Shown in pieces: positions 26,501 to 34,588 of a DNA stretch of 64,000 bases. The notes beneath the pieces are model-generated. The model was given only the letters and a program-made list of their open reading frames with translations, searched no databases and was not told where the DNA came from. Location of the stretch: the NCBI GenBank assembly GCA_944321825.1, contig CALUMU010000003.1:1-64000 (forward strand), given 5' to 3'. The translations under genes and the position numbers were made by a program. The stretch comes from Candidatus Amulumruptor caecigallinarius. GTDB lineage: Bacteria; Bacteroidota; Bacteroidia; Bacteroidales; Muribaculaceae. Position 1 is the first letter of the stretch. Every line of letters begins with the position of its first letter.

Positions 26501-26605
26501 ACGCTTGTTGGGAAACACGAAGCAGTATCTGTCGATATTGTCGGCCTCGTTGGCGTAATATGTCTCTGCGACAGCCTGGAGGAAACCTTTGGGTGCGTCG
26601 GGCAT
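23594..26605 (-). CDS. AddB/RecB-like PD-(D/E)XK nuclease
   Basis: About 1,003 residues. The N-terminal two thirds resemble a UvrD-type helicase that has lost clear Walker motifs. The C-terminal nuclease has the PD-(D/E)XK core MRVVDYKTGSD (near residue 895 of the long form). Four cysteines suggest an AddB-type [4Fe-4S] cluster: one in INTYIDCPLQFYL and three in CTFCQFKPLC near the end. It is probably the partner of an AddA-type helicase-nuclease in double-strand break repair; no addA gene is in the window. I chose the ATG at 26605; a TTG at 26650 overlaps the holB stop and is also possible. Confidence 0.85.
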   Translation of the reverse strand: MPDAPKGFLQAVAETYYANEADNIDRYCFVFPNKRSATHFMQKLQDVATPPMILPGCTTISELVADQSEYVEASRLERMFILYNEYNKLMEEPVDFDRFAYWGDMLLNDFDDVDRYLVDADALFVNLKRFREIRSNYLTSEQIDVISRYWNGTEDLAKDIENFWQHTGPSSGEDADDDVQASAASHFVKLWMVLDRLYHAYHEALHRRGLTAPGRLYRDAVTSLSERDEWDWERYVFVGFNVLSASEIKIFQTLQARGRADFYWDLPAKEFQGLIRHSDGHTTHSNKALHFISRNIKSFPSLYDINGQIYGGRSLPEIDIINVPSRIGQSKVAGNIVARLAQSKKLDPANAINTAIVMPDESLFVSVVNSMPTELGAINVTMGYPLRRTPVATFLKTITSLHLRARKSGGEWYYFYEDIYDVITHSLIGLLDSEAAHKLVKDIERQHRFMIPVSLIESNYPTIAPLFSPVDNPNDLNEVGAYLTRLIGMLREGLCRLPSSHERAIQLQFLQAYLMSLHQLTDTASRHDISMGEGTAFRLIERSLASETVNMKGEPLRGLQLMGVLETRALDFDNVVMMSMNERVFPKKSYSKSFIPDALRRAYRMSTIEHQESIFSYYFYRLISRATRVSLLYDGRNVGMNRSEMSRYLVQLLYNDTGISTRHVGAAFQARVYEPIPLTVRKDQRIMNRLSEYLAPDSGRALSASSINTYIDCPLQFYLRFVERYDAYEPATDYMDASTYGQIVHQVFENLYLSLSATRRYPVTVNEADILRLSDPANQTIFDLVHKAIDDRYLNVADSGSSTLVGETKAICTLVTEIVRETLRHELDFAPFTVTDAELKIQGNYELAPGLRVNIRQVIDRVDRVNGVMRVVDYKTGSDATRIRDWDAPFDAENDNRPKAMVQLMFYCKILAKTLETDEPITPVIYNLRKIYVNGISNISCGKRDITDYHTELDEFDPRFASVISDIFNPDVPFTQSPDVGGHACTFCQFKPLCGVQDEGNEK

Positions 26606-26646
26606 ATGTGTTTCGTGGATGCTGATGAGTGGTGGAATAAGTGTGG

Positions 26647-27777
26647 TCAACCGGCCTTGCGCAGAAGTATCATAATGCGCATGGCCACATCGAAATTGAT
26701 TGTTTTCCCATTTCCATTGCCGCCGATTTCGCTTATTGCGTTATCAATTACGCCTATGATACCTTCCACATTATTGACGGTGATAAATCGTGCGAAATTT
26801 TTGCTGAACGCTTCTTCTTCCGGGTTGAGGTAATTGAGCTGCGGTGTGCGGAAGTTGTATACGAAATTTTCACGTATGAGCCGGGCTGCGTAGGTGTAGA
26901 ATTTGATTTCGCTTTCGCGTCCCATATCCGCCAGCTCTGCCGCCCAGTCCTTGAAGCCTGCCACCTTGCGTGCATAAGCAAGACGCATCAGCGATTTGAA
27001 CAGCTCGAAATACCGCTTGGTGTCGGAAGAGACGGACAACTGGAGGTCTGCTTCCAAAAAACTTCCGTCGGCAAGGTGGGCTATGGCGCGGGAGTCGGCC
27101 TCGCTCAGCCCGCGATTGCCTTGCAGCCATGACGCTATGATGTCGTCTGGTTGCCGACGCATCGGTATGCGCTGCAGCCGGGAATAGATGGTAGGCAATA
27201 TCAGCTGCGGCTCGTTGGATACGAAAACCAACAATGTGTCGGGGTATGGCTCTTCGATTAGTTTCAGCAACTTGTTGGCGGCCTCCTCATTGAGACGTTC
27301 GGGCAACCACACTATCACCGATTTATACCGCGACTGGCGGGCTTGGAAACTGAGCTTGTGGATTAAGTCGTTAGCCTCGGTCACATATATCACCGGACGG
27401 GCGTTGGTCTTGGAAAACATAGCCGTCCATCTGTCGATACCGGCATATAGCGGTTCTTCCGAGAGGAAACGCTTCCATTGTTGCAGATATTTGTCGCTTA
27501 TGGGATTGTCATCCTCCTTGACCACCGGGAACGAATACATCGAGTCGAGGTGGTTGAGGCTGCTGAGAAGGGTGCACGACTGACACTGCCCGCAGCTGTC
27601 GCCATCGTCCGTCGGATGCTCGCAATAGATGTATTGGATCAAGGCCCGCGCCATGGCGAGCTTGCCTATACCCTCTGGCCCCTCCAACAGCAGGGCATGG
27701 GGTATCTTGTCATTGTCAACGAGTTGGCGTAACCAACGCTTGACCTCAATATGTCCGGGTATGTCGGAAAAACGCAT
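26647..27777 (-). CDS. holB: DNA polymerase III delta' subunit
   Basis: A 376-residue clamp-loader subunit. It has the AAA+ fold with a degenerate P-loop GPEGIGKLAMA (near residue 33), the zinc module CEHPTDDGDSCGQCQSC (near 51-68), and the region KLLKLIEEPYPDTLLVFVS that matches sensor-containing delta'/gamma subunits. The absence of Ser/Thr after the P-loop lysine and a tau domain favours delta' over DnaX. It carries a near-perfect promoter and precedes the AddB-like nuclease. Confidence 0.85.
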   Translation of the reverse strand: MRFSDIPGHIEVKRWLRQLVDNDKIPHALLLEGPEGIGKLAMARALIQYIYCEHPTDDGDSCGQCQSCTLLSSLNHLDSMYSFPVVKEDDNPISDKYLQQWKRFLSEEPLYAGIDRWTAMFSKTNARPVIYVTEANDLIHKLSFQARQSRYKSVIVWLPERLNEEAANKLLKLIEEPYPDTLLVFVSNEPQLILPTIYSRLQRIPMRRQPDDIIASWLQGNRGLSEADSRAIAHLADGSFLEADLQLSVSSDTKRYFELFKSLMRLAYARKVAGFKDWAAELADMGRESEIKFYTYAARLIRENFVYNFRTPQLNYLNPEEEAFSKNFARFITVNNVEGIIGVIDNAISEIGGNGNGKTINFDVAMRIMILLRKAG

Positions 27778-27821
27778 GGTAGATAATCTGGCGGTATATT
27801 ATTCTGTAAGCCGCTTCATCA

Positions 27822-27854
27822 CAAAGATAGCGAAAAATCACTCAATCTACCAAA
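27822..27854 (-). promoter_or_regulatory. promoter of holB
   Basis: On the minus strand TTTG (27851-27854), a 21-bp spacer, then TATCTTTG (27822-27829): both Bacteroidetes boxes match exactly. The -33 box overlaps the tail of the pgk terminator. The -7 box ends 45 bp before the holB ATG. Confidence 0.75.
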
Positions 27855-27856
27855 AG

Positions 27857-27892
27857 CAATAGCCATGCACCCGATAGGACGCATGGCTATTG
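27857..27892 (-). terminator. intrinsic terminator of pgk
   Basis: A 12-bp perfect stem (CAATAGCCATGC / GCATGGCTATTG) with a 12-nt loop, followed on the minus strand by CTTTTGG. It begins 28 bp past the pgk stop. Confidence 0.75.
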
Positions 27893-27919
27893 ATACGATA
27901 AACGAATGATGGGGCGTGA

Positions 27920-29164
27920 TTACTTCACAGCAGCAACTCCGGGGAGTACTTTGCCCTCGATAGCTTCGAGAAGGGCTCCGCCGCCAGTGCTAACGTAGCT
28001 TACCTGGTCGGCAAGACCGAATTTGTTGACACATGCTACAGAGTCGCCACCGCCTACGAGTGAGAAAGCTCCGTTGTTGGTAGCCTCAACGATAGCGTCG
28101 GCAATAGCGCGTGAGCCGGTGGTAAAGTTGTCAAACTCGAATACACCTGCAGGGCCGTTCCAGAGGATAGTCTTGGCGGGGAGGATTACTTCGCGGAATG
28201 CTTCGCATGTCTTCGGACCGGCATCAAGACCTTCCCATCCGTCGGGTATGTCGTTGGCGGAGCAAATCTGGGTCTTGGCATCGTTGCTGAAGCTGTCGGC
28301 TGCTACACAGTCGGTGCCAAGCACGAGGTTCACACCCTTTTCATTGGCTTTCTTGATGATGTCAAGAGCGAGTTCCAATTTGTCATCCTCGCAGATTGAG
28401 TCGCCGATTTTGCCGCCCTGAGCCTTGGCAAATGTATATGTCATGCCGCCGCAGAGGATGAGGTTGTCCACCTTGTCCATGAGGTTTTCGATGATACCGA
28501 TTTTGGTCGACACTTTGGAACCACCCATGATGGCTGTGAAAGGACGCTTGATGTCGCTGAGGATGTTATCGACAGCCTGCACCTCTTTTTCCATCAGGTA
28601 GCCGAGCATCTTGTCGTCAGATGAGAAGCTGTCGGCGATTACTGCGGTAGAAGCATGCTTGCGGTGTGCAGTGCCGAATGCGTCGTTTACATAAACATTG
28701 GCATATGAGGCGAGTTTCTTGGCAAATTCTTTCTGACGCTCCTTCATCTCCTTCTTGGCTGCATCGTATGCGGGATCTTCCTTGTCGATGCCTACGGGCT
28801 TGCCTTCCTCTTCGGGATAGAAGCGGAGGTTTTCGAGCAGGAGCACTTCGCCGGGCTTGAGGCTTGCTGCGGCTTCCTCTGCATTTGCGCAGTCGGGAGC
28901 GAACTTCACATCGCAGCCGAGAGCCTTGGCCACATCGTCCTTAATCTGCGAGAGTGAGTATTTGGGGTTGACTTTGCCTTTGGGCTTGCCCATGTGCGAC
29001 ATGATGATAAGGCTTCCACCACGCTCGAGGATGGCTTTGAGTGTAGGGAGGGCACCACGGATACGCGTGTCGTCGGTTATTTTACCGTTTTCATCTAAGG
29101 GCACATTGAAGTCAACGCGCACGATTGCCTTCTTGCCGGCAAAATCATAATTGTCGATTTTCAT
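27920..29164 (-). CDS. pgk: phosphoglycerate kinase
   Basis: Transfers phosphate from 1,3-bisphosphoglycerate to ADP in glycolysis. The 414 residues show the N-terminal signature [13 protein letters not shown] (near residue 13), the basic phosphoglycerate-binding residues, and the C-terminal nucleotide loop [14 protein letters not shown] (near 367). Codon choice is strongly biased, as expected for a highly expressed gene. A TAAATTTG box lies 51 bp upstream. Confidence 0.97.
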   Translation of the reverse strand: MKIDNYDFAGKKAIVRVDFNVPLDENGKITDDTRIRGALPTLKAILERGGSLIIMSHMGKPKGKVNPKYSLSQIKDDVAKALGCDVKFAPDCANAEEAAASLKPGEVLLLENLRFYPEEEGKPVGIDKEDPAYDAAKKEMKERQKEFAKKLASYANVYVNDAFGTAHRKHASTAVIADSFSSDDKMLGYLMEKEVQAVDNILSDIKRPFTAIMGGSKVSTKIGIIENLMDKVDNLILCGGMTYTFAKAQGGKIGDSICEDDKLELALDIIKKANEKGVNLVLGTDCVAADSFSNDAKTQICSANDIPDGWEGLDAGPKTCEAFREVILPAKTILWNGPAGVFEFDNFTTGSRAIADAIVEATNNGAFSLVGGGDSVACVNKFGLADQVSYVSTGGGALLEAIEGKVLPGVAAVK

Positions 29165-29214
29165 TGCAGTTAATATTATGAAAGTGTGAAAATTGTAATA
29201 TTTCTGTTTATCCG

Positions 29215-29222
29215 CAAATTTA
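29215..29222 (-). promoter_or_regulatory. -7 box of pgk
   Basis: TAAATTTG on the minus strand matches TAnnTTTG exactly and gives a leader of about 45 nt. No clear -33 box is seen. Confidence 0.5.
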
Positions 29223-29287
29223 ACGAGTTATCGCCTAATAGCTTGGCTTAATCCTATTAAATTAGTTTAAATTTATTGGGGATTTCG

Positions 29288-30124
29288 TCAATTCTTAAGG
29301 TCGGAATACTCGCTGAGGAGCTGCTTCATCTGCTGTGCGAGCCGCGATGCTTCGGCTTTGGCGGCATGTGCGAAGTCTTCGCCTTTCGATGCGAATATGA
29401 TGCCTCGCGACGAGTTGACAAGCAGCCCGCAGTCATTTGTCATACCGTATTTCGCCACTTCTTCAAGGCTTCCGCCCTGAGCGCCCACACCGGGGACAAG
29501 CAGGAAGCTCGTCGGAGCCACGCAGCGTATGTCCTCAAAGAGGCGGCCTTGTGTCGCCCCGACAACATACATCATCGCGTCATCGCCGGCCCATTGCTTC
29601 GATGTTTCGATCACCTGCTCAAACAGGCGGCGGCCATTGTCAAGACGCAGCATCTGGAAGTCGGCAGAGCCGGCATTGCTTGTCAGAGCAAGCAGGATGA
29701 CCCACTTGCCTTCGCGTCCGAGAAACGGGGTCACGCTGTCCTGACCCATATACGGAGCCACGGTGAGCGCATCCACATCAAGGTGATCGAAGAAGCTCCG
29801 GGCATACAGGTCGGACGTGTTGCCTATGTCGCCACGCTTCGCATCGGCTATGATAAACTGGTCGGGATGATTTTCGCGGATGTATCTGACGGTCTCTTCA
29901 AGCGTCTGCCATCCGTCCACTCCCGATGCTTCGTAAAATGCCAGATTGGGCTTGTATGCCACGCAGTAGGGGGCTGTGGCATCTATGATGGCCTTGTTAA
30001 ACTCAAGCACCGGGTTTTCGCACTCAAGAAGGTGTGCCGGCAATTTCTTGATGTCACTGTCAAGGCCCACGCACAGAAACGAGCCTTTACGTCTGATATT
30101 CTCGACTAAATCCTGACGGTTCAT
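29288..30124 (-). CDS. pyrF: orotidine-5'-phosphate decarboxylase (type 2)
   Basis: Decarboxylates OMP to UMP, the last step of de novo UMP synthesis. The 278-residue length and [11 protein letters not shown] near residue 19 mark the longer PyrF family 2. The catalytic Lys/Asp cluster is in [14 protein letters not shown] (near residue 97), and PGVGAQGG (near 222) forms the phosphate loop. It is preceded by a promoter block shared with nrnA. Confidence 0.95.
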   Translation of the reverse strand: MNRQDLVENIRRKGSFLCVGLDSDIKKLPAHLLECENPVLEFNKAIIDATAPYCVAYKPNLAFYEASGVDGWQTLEETVRYIRENHPDQFIIADAKRGDIGNTSDLYARSFFDHLDVDALTVAPYMGQDSVTPFLGREGKWVILLALTSNAGSADFQMLRLDNGRRLFEQVIETSKQWAGDDAMMYVVGATQGRLFEDIRCVAPTSFLLVPGVGAQGGSLEEVAKYGMTNDCGLLVNSSRGIIFASKGEDFAHAAKAEASRLAQQMKQLLSEYSDLKN

Positions 30125-30181
30125 ATTGTAGATATATCTATTTTAGTTAATTCGTCAATCTCGCATCTATTAATGCAGGTG

Positions 30182-30222
30182 CAAATATACGAAGAATATT
30201 CGGCGAATAGAAATAGCGGGAG
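30182..30222 (-). promoter_or_regulatory. repeated promoter block upstream of pyrF
   Basis: It contains TATATTTG on the minus strand (30182-30189), 57 bp upstream of the pyrF ATG. The 41-bp block matches the nrnA block (14576-14616) at 35 positions. Confidence 0.6.
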
Positions 30223-30250
30223 TCAGCCAACGGCTGGTGCAGTGGCAAAA

Positions 30251-30811
30251 TTATTCTTCAGCCTCCATACGGCTTATTTTCTTGGTCTCTGCACGAGCCT
30301 CGCGCCATCTTGGGAAATACGTATCCATCACGGCATAGAACTTATCGCTGTGGTTTGGCACGATGAGATGTGCCAGTTCATGCACCACCACATGCTCTAT
30401 GCACCATTCAGGCAGCAAAAGCAGATAAGCGCTAAACATGATACGCTTGCTTTTAGGGTTACAACATCCCCACTTCGAGATAGTCGCTTTATAAGTGATG
30501 CCCACCGGTTTCACTCCCATCAGACGTGAGTATTTCTCTACCAACGGAGGGATAATGCTATTCATACGTTCTGCGGCTTCGCGGCACTCTTGGCGAGTGG
30601 TCAGAGGCAACTGGTCAAAAAATTCCCGCCGTTTCTCGTGCCGTTCGGCGGTTTTGACCAAAGCCTTGTTTATCCAGTCGCGATGCTCCTCGACAAACCG
30701 GCGCACCACTTGCTCTGGTGTACCGGTAGGCGCGGACACTCTGACCTCGCCGTTCTTGCCTATGCGCATGGACAGACGAGAGGTCTTGCGGTATGTGACG
30801 ACTACCTGCAT
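30251..30811 (-). CDS. YgjP-like (DUF45/M48-type) metallopeptidase domain protein
   Basis: A 186-residue protein of the YgjP family. The zinc motif HVVVHELAHLIVPNHSDKF (near residue 137) provides HExxH plus a downstream His in NHS, the usual third ligand. The N-terminal half (RKTSRLSMRIGKNGEVRVSAP) is typical. The substrate is unknown. In other genomes such domains accompany type I restriction systems; here it sits in a run of small hypothetical genes on the minus strand, 10 bp after the next one. Confidence 0.85.
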   Translation of the reverse strand: MQVVVTYRKTSRLSMRIGKNGEVRVSAPTGTPEQVVRRFVEEHRDWINKALVKTAERHEKRREFFDQLPLTTRQECREAAERMNSIIPPLVEKYSRLMGVKPVGITYKATISKWGCCNPKSKRIMFSAYLLLLPEWCIEHVVVHELAHLIVPNHSDKFYAVMDTYFPRWREARAETKKISRMEAEE

Positions 30812-30821
30812 AGTGTGTTGC

Positions 30822-31373
30822 TCATAGATAGTGGATGTTATTGTAATTAAATGTCGTGAGAGGAGTGCGTGCGTCGTCCATTTCTTTCATCCGCAGCGGA
30901 ATATGGTGTAGTGGGACCTCCTTGTCGAGCAGGCTGCGCAACCGGCTGGCAAACAGGTCGTTTTCGCGGTCAAGCTCATCCTGTGTGGTCTTGATGCCGT
31001 AGAGTGCAGCTTCGCTCATCTCGCTGATAATCATGCCGGTGTACAGTCCGTGCAGACCCTCGGTCTTGGCATAGAGGTCGGCGTTGCAAAATACCGCCAC
31101 GATATTTCCGCCGTGCCGCCGCAGGTGGTAAGCATGGCTATGACCCACCACTATACGGTCAAAACCATCTTTCGTGTCGTCCTCTCGCCAAAACAGCCCC
31201 CTGTCGCAGCCGTGTCCGAGCAGCATGATGCGTTCGGACTGCGGTGTGTGGCTCAATACGTGCGCGATAGCTTTCCCCGACAGTGTGCAGTCGAGCAGCC
31301 GTGCGTCAGGCATCCCGTCATAGAGAGCCGTGAGCATGGCGGTAGTCCTGTCCTTTGGATGAATTACAAGCAT
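30822..31373 (-). CDS. conserved hypothetical protein
   Basis: A 183-residue protein I do not recognise. The centre contains RIMLLGHGCDRGLFW and VVGHSHAYHLRRHGGNIVAVFCN, a pattern of alternating strands with conserved-looking His residues that could form a small alpha/beta domain, distantly CHAT- or phosphoesterase-like. That is only a guess. It overlaps the upstream gene by 10 bp, so the two are co-translated. Confidence 0.55.
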   Translation of the reverse strand: MLVIHPKDRTTAMLTALYDGMPDARLLDCTLSGKAIAHVLSHTPQSERIMLLGHGCDRGLFWREDDTKDGFDRIVVGHSHAYHLRRHGGNIVAVFCNADLYAKTEGLHGLYTGMIISEMSEAALYGIKTTQDELDRENDLFASRLRSLLDKEVPLHHIPLRMKEMDDARTPLTTFNYNNIHYL

Positions 31374-31828
31374 GGTTGCTTGAATCCTACAACCGCAGTT
31401 ATCTGGATTGCATCGCCCGGATTTCCGCGATTCGTCATGCCCCAGTTGATGTTGATGTCTCCAAACTGGCCGAAGAACTCTCCGAACACGCTGACATCAT
31501 CCGTCATAAGGTCTCCTGTCGGAGCTTGGAGATTTACTAACATCGTTCCTATCTCCATGTGAGGATGCGCAGCGCATAGCATTTCCATAGCTTTTTCAAG
31601 CAGTTGCCGTATCTCGGCCTTACTGCCGCTGACACGCACAGCATCAGCTGCCGAAGCGTTGCGTAACGAGCTGGTCACGTCGTGGTAATCAAGGTTGACG
31701 CTCTGCATCTCATTGGCAACAATGTCCTCTATGACTATATCTGCAAATTCTTCAGGAGTGCAGAGTCCGCCGACTATCCGCCCATAATTGTCAATCAGCT
31801 CCTTGCGTACTTTCGTCGTTGATTCCAT
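31364..31828 (-). CDS. hypothetical protein resembling an isolated FtsZ C-terminal domain
   Basis: A 154-residue protein. The second half (residues about 60-150) alternates strands and helices: AVRVSGSKAEIRQLLEKAME, then MLVNLQAPTG, DININWGMTN and GDAIQITAVVGF. This order and the final D-x-I-x-I-T-x-V-x-G-F are reminiscent of the FtsZ/tubulin C-terminal sandwich. No GTPase domain is attached. It is followed, with a 10-bp overlap, by the 30822-31373 gene. The resemblance is by eye only, so homology is unproven. Confidence 0.5.
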   Translation of the reverse strand: MESTTKVRKELIDNYGRIVGGLCTPEEFADIVIEDIVANEMQSVNLDYHDVTSSLRNASAADAVRVSGSKAEIRQLLEKAMEMLCAAHPHMEIGTMLVNLQAPTGDLMTDDVSVFGEFFGQFGDININWGMTNRGNPGDAIQITAVVGFKQPCL

Positions 31829-31847
31829 AACCGTCGTCGTGTTAGCC

Positions 31848-32216
31848 TTATCCTTCTATCATCTCATACTCGGCATATTCGGTACCGGCAGCAAACCACT
31901 TGTCAAGCTGGTCGTCGGCTTGTTTCTCCATTTCGGGAGTGATGTGCTTCGACATCTTCTGGACGAGTACGGCGAGCGATGTCACCTCGTCGAGCCAGCC
32001 GATTATCGGCAACCGCTTTGCATCAATTATGTCGATCGGGAGGATAAGGTAGGCGAGCGAAGCGAAGATAGCCCACTTGTCCTTTCGCGGAGTGTCCTTG
32101 CTGCGCATCACATACCACATCAGCAGCACAGGGCGGGTCGCAGCACGTCCTGCCTTGCGGCTCCAGTTGCATATGCTCTCCCAGAGCGCATTGTAGTCGA
32201 GATTGAATATCGCCAT
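31848..32216 (-). CDS. YkvA family (DUF1232) membrane protein
   Basis: A 122-residue protein with the DUF1232 core: KWAIFASLAYLILPIDIIDA followed by GWLDEVTSLAVLVQKM. Two hydrophobic helices form a hairpin with the family's L-P-x-D-x-I-P/A turn. The family is widespread and of unknown function. It sits 19 bp upstream of the FtsZ-C-like gene on the same strand. Confidence 0.8.
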   Translation of the reverse strand: MAIFNLDYNALWESICNWSRKAGRAATRPVLLMWYVMRSKDTPRKDKWAIFASLAYLILPIDIIDAKRLPIIGWLDEVTSLAVLVQKMSKHITPEMEKQADDQLDKWFAAGTEYAEYEMIEG

Positions 32217-32258
32217 AATCTGTTAAGTTTTAGTTGGTTATTATAATGTTATTTATAC

Positions 32259-32693
32259 TCATATTACCACTTCCATAGTGTCGTCCGAACCGTTATGATA
32301 TACGTAACTATAACCCCAGGGGACATCGTCAGCGACAAGGTGACAACCGCCCTGGTATTTTAATTTTGAGAGTCTGAAAACGTCCTCTTTCGTGAACATC
32401 CGATCGCAAAAGAAATAACTATGGTAAACCCGGGACTCATAGGCGAAGTCGGACTCATCGAAGCAAGGATATGGCTTGTAAATTTTTAGTACATGGACAC
32501 CTTGAATCCAAGTCCGGGGTGCTATTAGGGAGAAATAGGGCTTATACGCCAATCGGCGACCCTGTAGTCTGACGTCACCCTTTGAAGATAGAACCTTTAC
32601 GGCATCATCGATTTCCTGTAGATTCTGGAACGTATGTCCCAAAATCGTGACAGGCTCGTAGATTGAAATGGTTTTAGCTTTACGCAGACCCAT
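32259..32693 (-). CDS. hypothetical protein
   Basis: A 144-residue protein I cannot assign. It is rich in aromatic residues (YKPYFSLIAPRTWIQG, YHSYFFCDRMF, WGYSYVYHNG) and looks mostly beta. No signal peptide or membrane segment. A TATATTTG box (minus strand, 32819-32826) lies 126 bp upstream and may be its promoter, making this the first gene of the run down to the YgjP-like gene. Confidence 0.5.
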   Translation of the reverse strand: MGLRKAKTISIYEPVTILGHTFQNLQEIDDAVKVLSSKGDVRLQGRRLAYKPYFSLIAPRTWIQGVHVLKIYKPYPCFDESDFAYESRVYHSYFFCDRMFTKEDVFRLSKLKYQGGCHLVADDVPWGYSYVYHNGSDDTMEVVI

Positions 32694-32924
32694 GACGTTT
32701 TAGTGTTTAGCGGTTTGACTATCGGAAAGGTGTGTAACGGCATCGGTGGCAGCGCCTTGCCGAGACTGACATCATCGGAGCGACTGTGGTAGGACAGACA
32801 CCGTTTCCGCCCTCTTATACAAATATAGAGTATTGTCACGACAAAATCCTATCAAACCCCGACAAAAAACAAAAAAACGAGGCAGGTCCAACAGGGCGAA
32901 GGTTCAGGCAGGTTCAACAAAAAA

Positions 32925-32946
32925 GCGGTGGAATCCCTCCCACCGC
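32925..32946 (-). terminator. intrinsic terminator of the 32969-33688 gene
   Basis: GCGGTGG pairs with CCACCGC around an 8-nt loop and is followed on the minus strand by TTTTTTG. It starts 23 bp after the stop codon of the gene. Confidence 0.8.
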
Positions 32947-32968
32947 CATGATTTGCCGGTCAGCACGA

Positions 32969-33688
32969 TCACTCCTGACCGCTCTTACCGTCCGTGGACT
33001 CCGCCTGCTTTTCAGGCTTTCCAAAGCCGTCCAACTTCTTTGACAAGTAGGACATGACCGCCTCATGGAGGTCTTCTTTGTGTTCGTCAAGGTAATCCGA
33101 TGCTCTTTCTTTCAACGCATGGACTTCCTCCTTGATGCGGTCGCTCTCAAAAATAGAGCGGGCTATGTCGCCGATTATCCGTCCTTGCTCCTGCTCTTTC
33201 AGACTGACATTGGAGTTGAAAGAATAATCCTCGACAGGGGGAGGGGGAAAGTCCGCCTCCGTGACACCCGCCTGCCCGGCAAATGTGGCATCAACGATTA
33301 CCGACGGCATGTAGCTGTTGAAGCGTATATCCGTAATGTCGCACATCGACAAAACAGGAGCGAGCTGTGGGATTTTCTCAAGCAGCACTATGAAATCGCC
33401 GTCCTCATTCATCGCGACAGACCCCGATGGAGCCAAGTCTGTCATTTTCCTGATCTGGGGCAGCACAAGCGGCGAGAATATGCCAGCCGAAACCTTCAGC
33501 TTGACCCGGCCCGGCACATCATAATCGCGGTCTATGGTTACACGCACCTTCACACGGTTTTTCCACAGCCCCATGTTGCGGGGCTGGAAACGGACAGTGT
33601 CGTCCGACTCGCACCGCATCTTAAGCTCGACACCCGTCTTGGCCCTGATAAGAGCCTCGACCTCCGCAAAATCCATTTCAAATCTCAT
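32969..33688 (-). CDS. hypothetical protein
   Basis: A 239-residue cytoplasmic protein with no recognised domain. The first 140 residues are strand-rich (VKVRVTIDRDY, GRVKLKVSAGIF, DIRFNSYMPSVIVDATF). The C-terminal 80 are charged and helical (EVHALKERASDYLDEHKEDL) and may form a coiled coil. It is transcribed alone, ending at a strong terminator. It may be regulated independently of the operon further upstream. Confidence 0.55.
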   Translation of the reverse strand: MRFEMDFAEVEALIRAKTGVELKMRCESDDTVRFQPRNMGLWKNRVKVRVTIDRDYDVPGRVKLKVSAGIFSPLVLPQIRKMTDLAPSGSVAMNEDGDFIVLLEKIPQLAPVLSMCDITDIRFNSYMPSVIVDATFAGQAGVTEADFPPPPVEDYSFNSNVSLKEQEQGRIIGDIARSIFESDRIKEEVHALKERASDYLDEHKEDLHEAVMSYLSKKLDGFGKPEKQAESTDGKSGQE

Positions 33689-33912
33689 AACATCACGATT
33701 GATTTACACGTTTCACATTTTTTTGTTTTCATTTCAGCTCCTGATTCAGCCAAGAGCCATCGCTTCAACATATAATAGAGAGCGTCATTTTAACTAAATC
33801 TATCACATGAAAGCCGCCGAAGCCATGGACTCACACTTACATAGTGTTATTCCCAAGCAATATGGTCCTATTTATTTCACACGATAGTTTTTGTAACTCT
33901 ATAAAAGTTGTA

Positions 33913-34323
33913 TCATCTTATTCGTTTTAAATACTTCCACACCTTTTTTAGATCTCTATACTTAAGTCCTTTGCCCTTAGCACTGGGTAATGAGAATGAG
34001 GACTTCGGTGCCGTCCAACTTCCACACAGTTGGTTGCCAATAAAAAGCTTGACCTTTTCACCTGATGATATTTTTGCTCCTATTTCCGGTCCAACATAAA
34101 GATACCCTCCAGGCATCCACATGCCTGGACACGAATATCCTCTATCACCAACAAATACCATTACATTGGCATATTGGTAATACGTCTGATTTTGGACTAC
34201 GAAGTAAATCTCTTTATCTATCCAAGCATCAGGGTCGCCAGCACCAAATCCGGCAGAAAATTGGGCACTACATCCTAATACGCAACACAATGTAACCAAC
34301 AAGCTTAATAAAGTCTTTTTCAT
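33913..34323 (-). CDS. small secreted protein, last gene of the RiPP/Hsp70/HerA operon
   Basis: A 136-residue exported protein: signal peptide residues 1-20 (MKKTLLSLLVTLCCVLGCSA, cleavage probably after SAQ; the Cys18 context GCSA could also be a lipobox). The mature part is aromatic and Gly-rich with two Cys (near residues 69 and 98) that could form a disulfide, and has a very basic C-terminus (KYRDLKKVWKYLKRIR). No family recognised. It lies 31 bp after the precursor-peptide gene on the same strand, so it is likely part of that operon and acts outside the cytoplasm. Confidence 0.6.
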   Translation of the reverse strand: MKKTLLSLLVTLCCVLGCSAQFSAGFGAGDPDAWIDKEIYFVVQNQTYYQYANVMVFVGDRGYSCPGMWMPGGYLYVGPEIGAKISSGEKVKLFIGNQLCGSWTAPKSSFSLPSAKGKGLKYRDLKKVWKYLKRIR

Positions 34324-34354
34324 CGTTTGATTTATTTAATTATGAGTTATTAAT

Positions 34355-34570
34355 CTACGCTCTTGTACATGTTAGGTCACATGAACACATACAGTTGCCA
34401 CCACTAAAGGATATGTGTTTATTACCTTTGACAACTTCAAGCGCGGGTTTCTCTATTGATTGGACATCTGAAGGCATAGTTATGGCCTCCAACGAGTCCA
34501 TTTTCTCAATGGCATTTTTTGACAGCTCATCAAGGTGTTCGAGATTTGATAATATTTCTAAATCTGACAT
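34355..34570 (-). CDS. putative RiPP precursor peptide (Cys-rich core)
   Basis: A 71-residue peptide with the layout of a ribosomally made, modified peptide. The acidic, helical leader (residues 1-55, LEILSNLEHLDELSKNAIEK) is followed by a short C-terminal core, SFSGGNCMCSCDLTCTRA. The core holds all four cysteines (60, 62, 64, 68) after a Gly-Gly pair at 57-58, a common leader cleavage site. It lies 18 bp downstream of a radical SAM/SPASM enzyme, the standard arrangement for thioether-forming (sactipeptide/ranthipeptide-like) or epimerising systems. The modification type is not known, and no matching named precursor family is recognised. Confidence 0.75.
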   Translation of the reverse strand: MSDLEILSNLEHLDELSKNAIEKMDSLEAITMPSDVQSIEKPALEVVKGNKHISFSGGNCMCSCDLTCTRA

Positions 34571-34588
34571 AAATATATTGGTTTTAAG

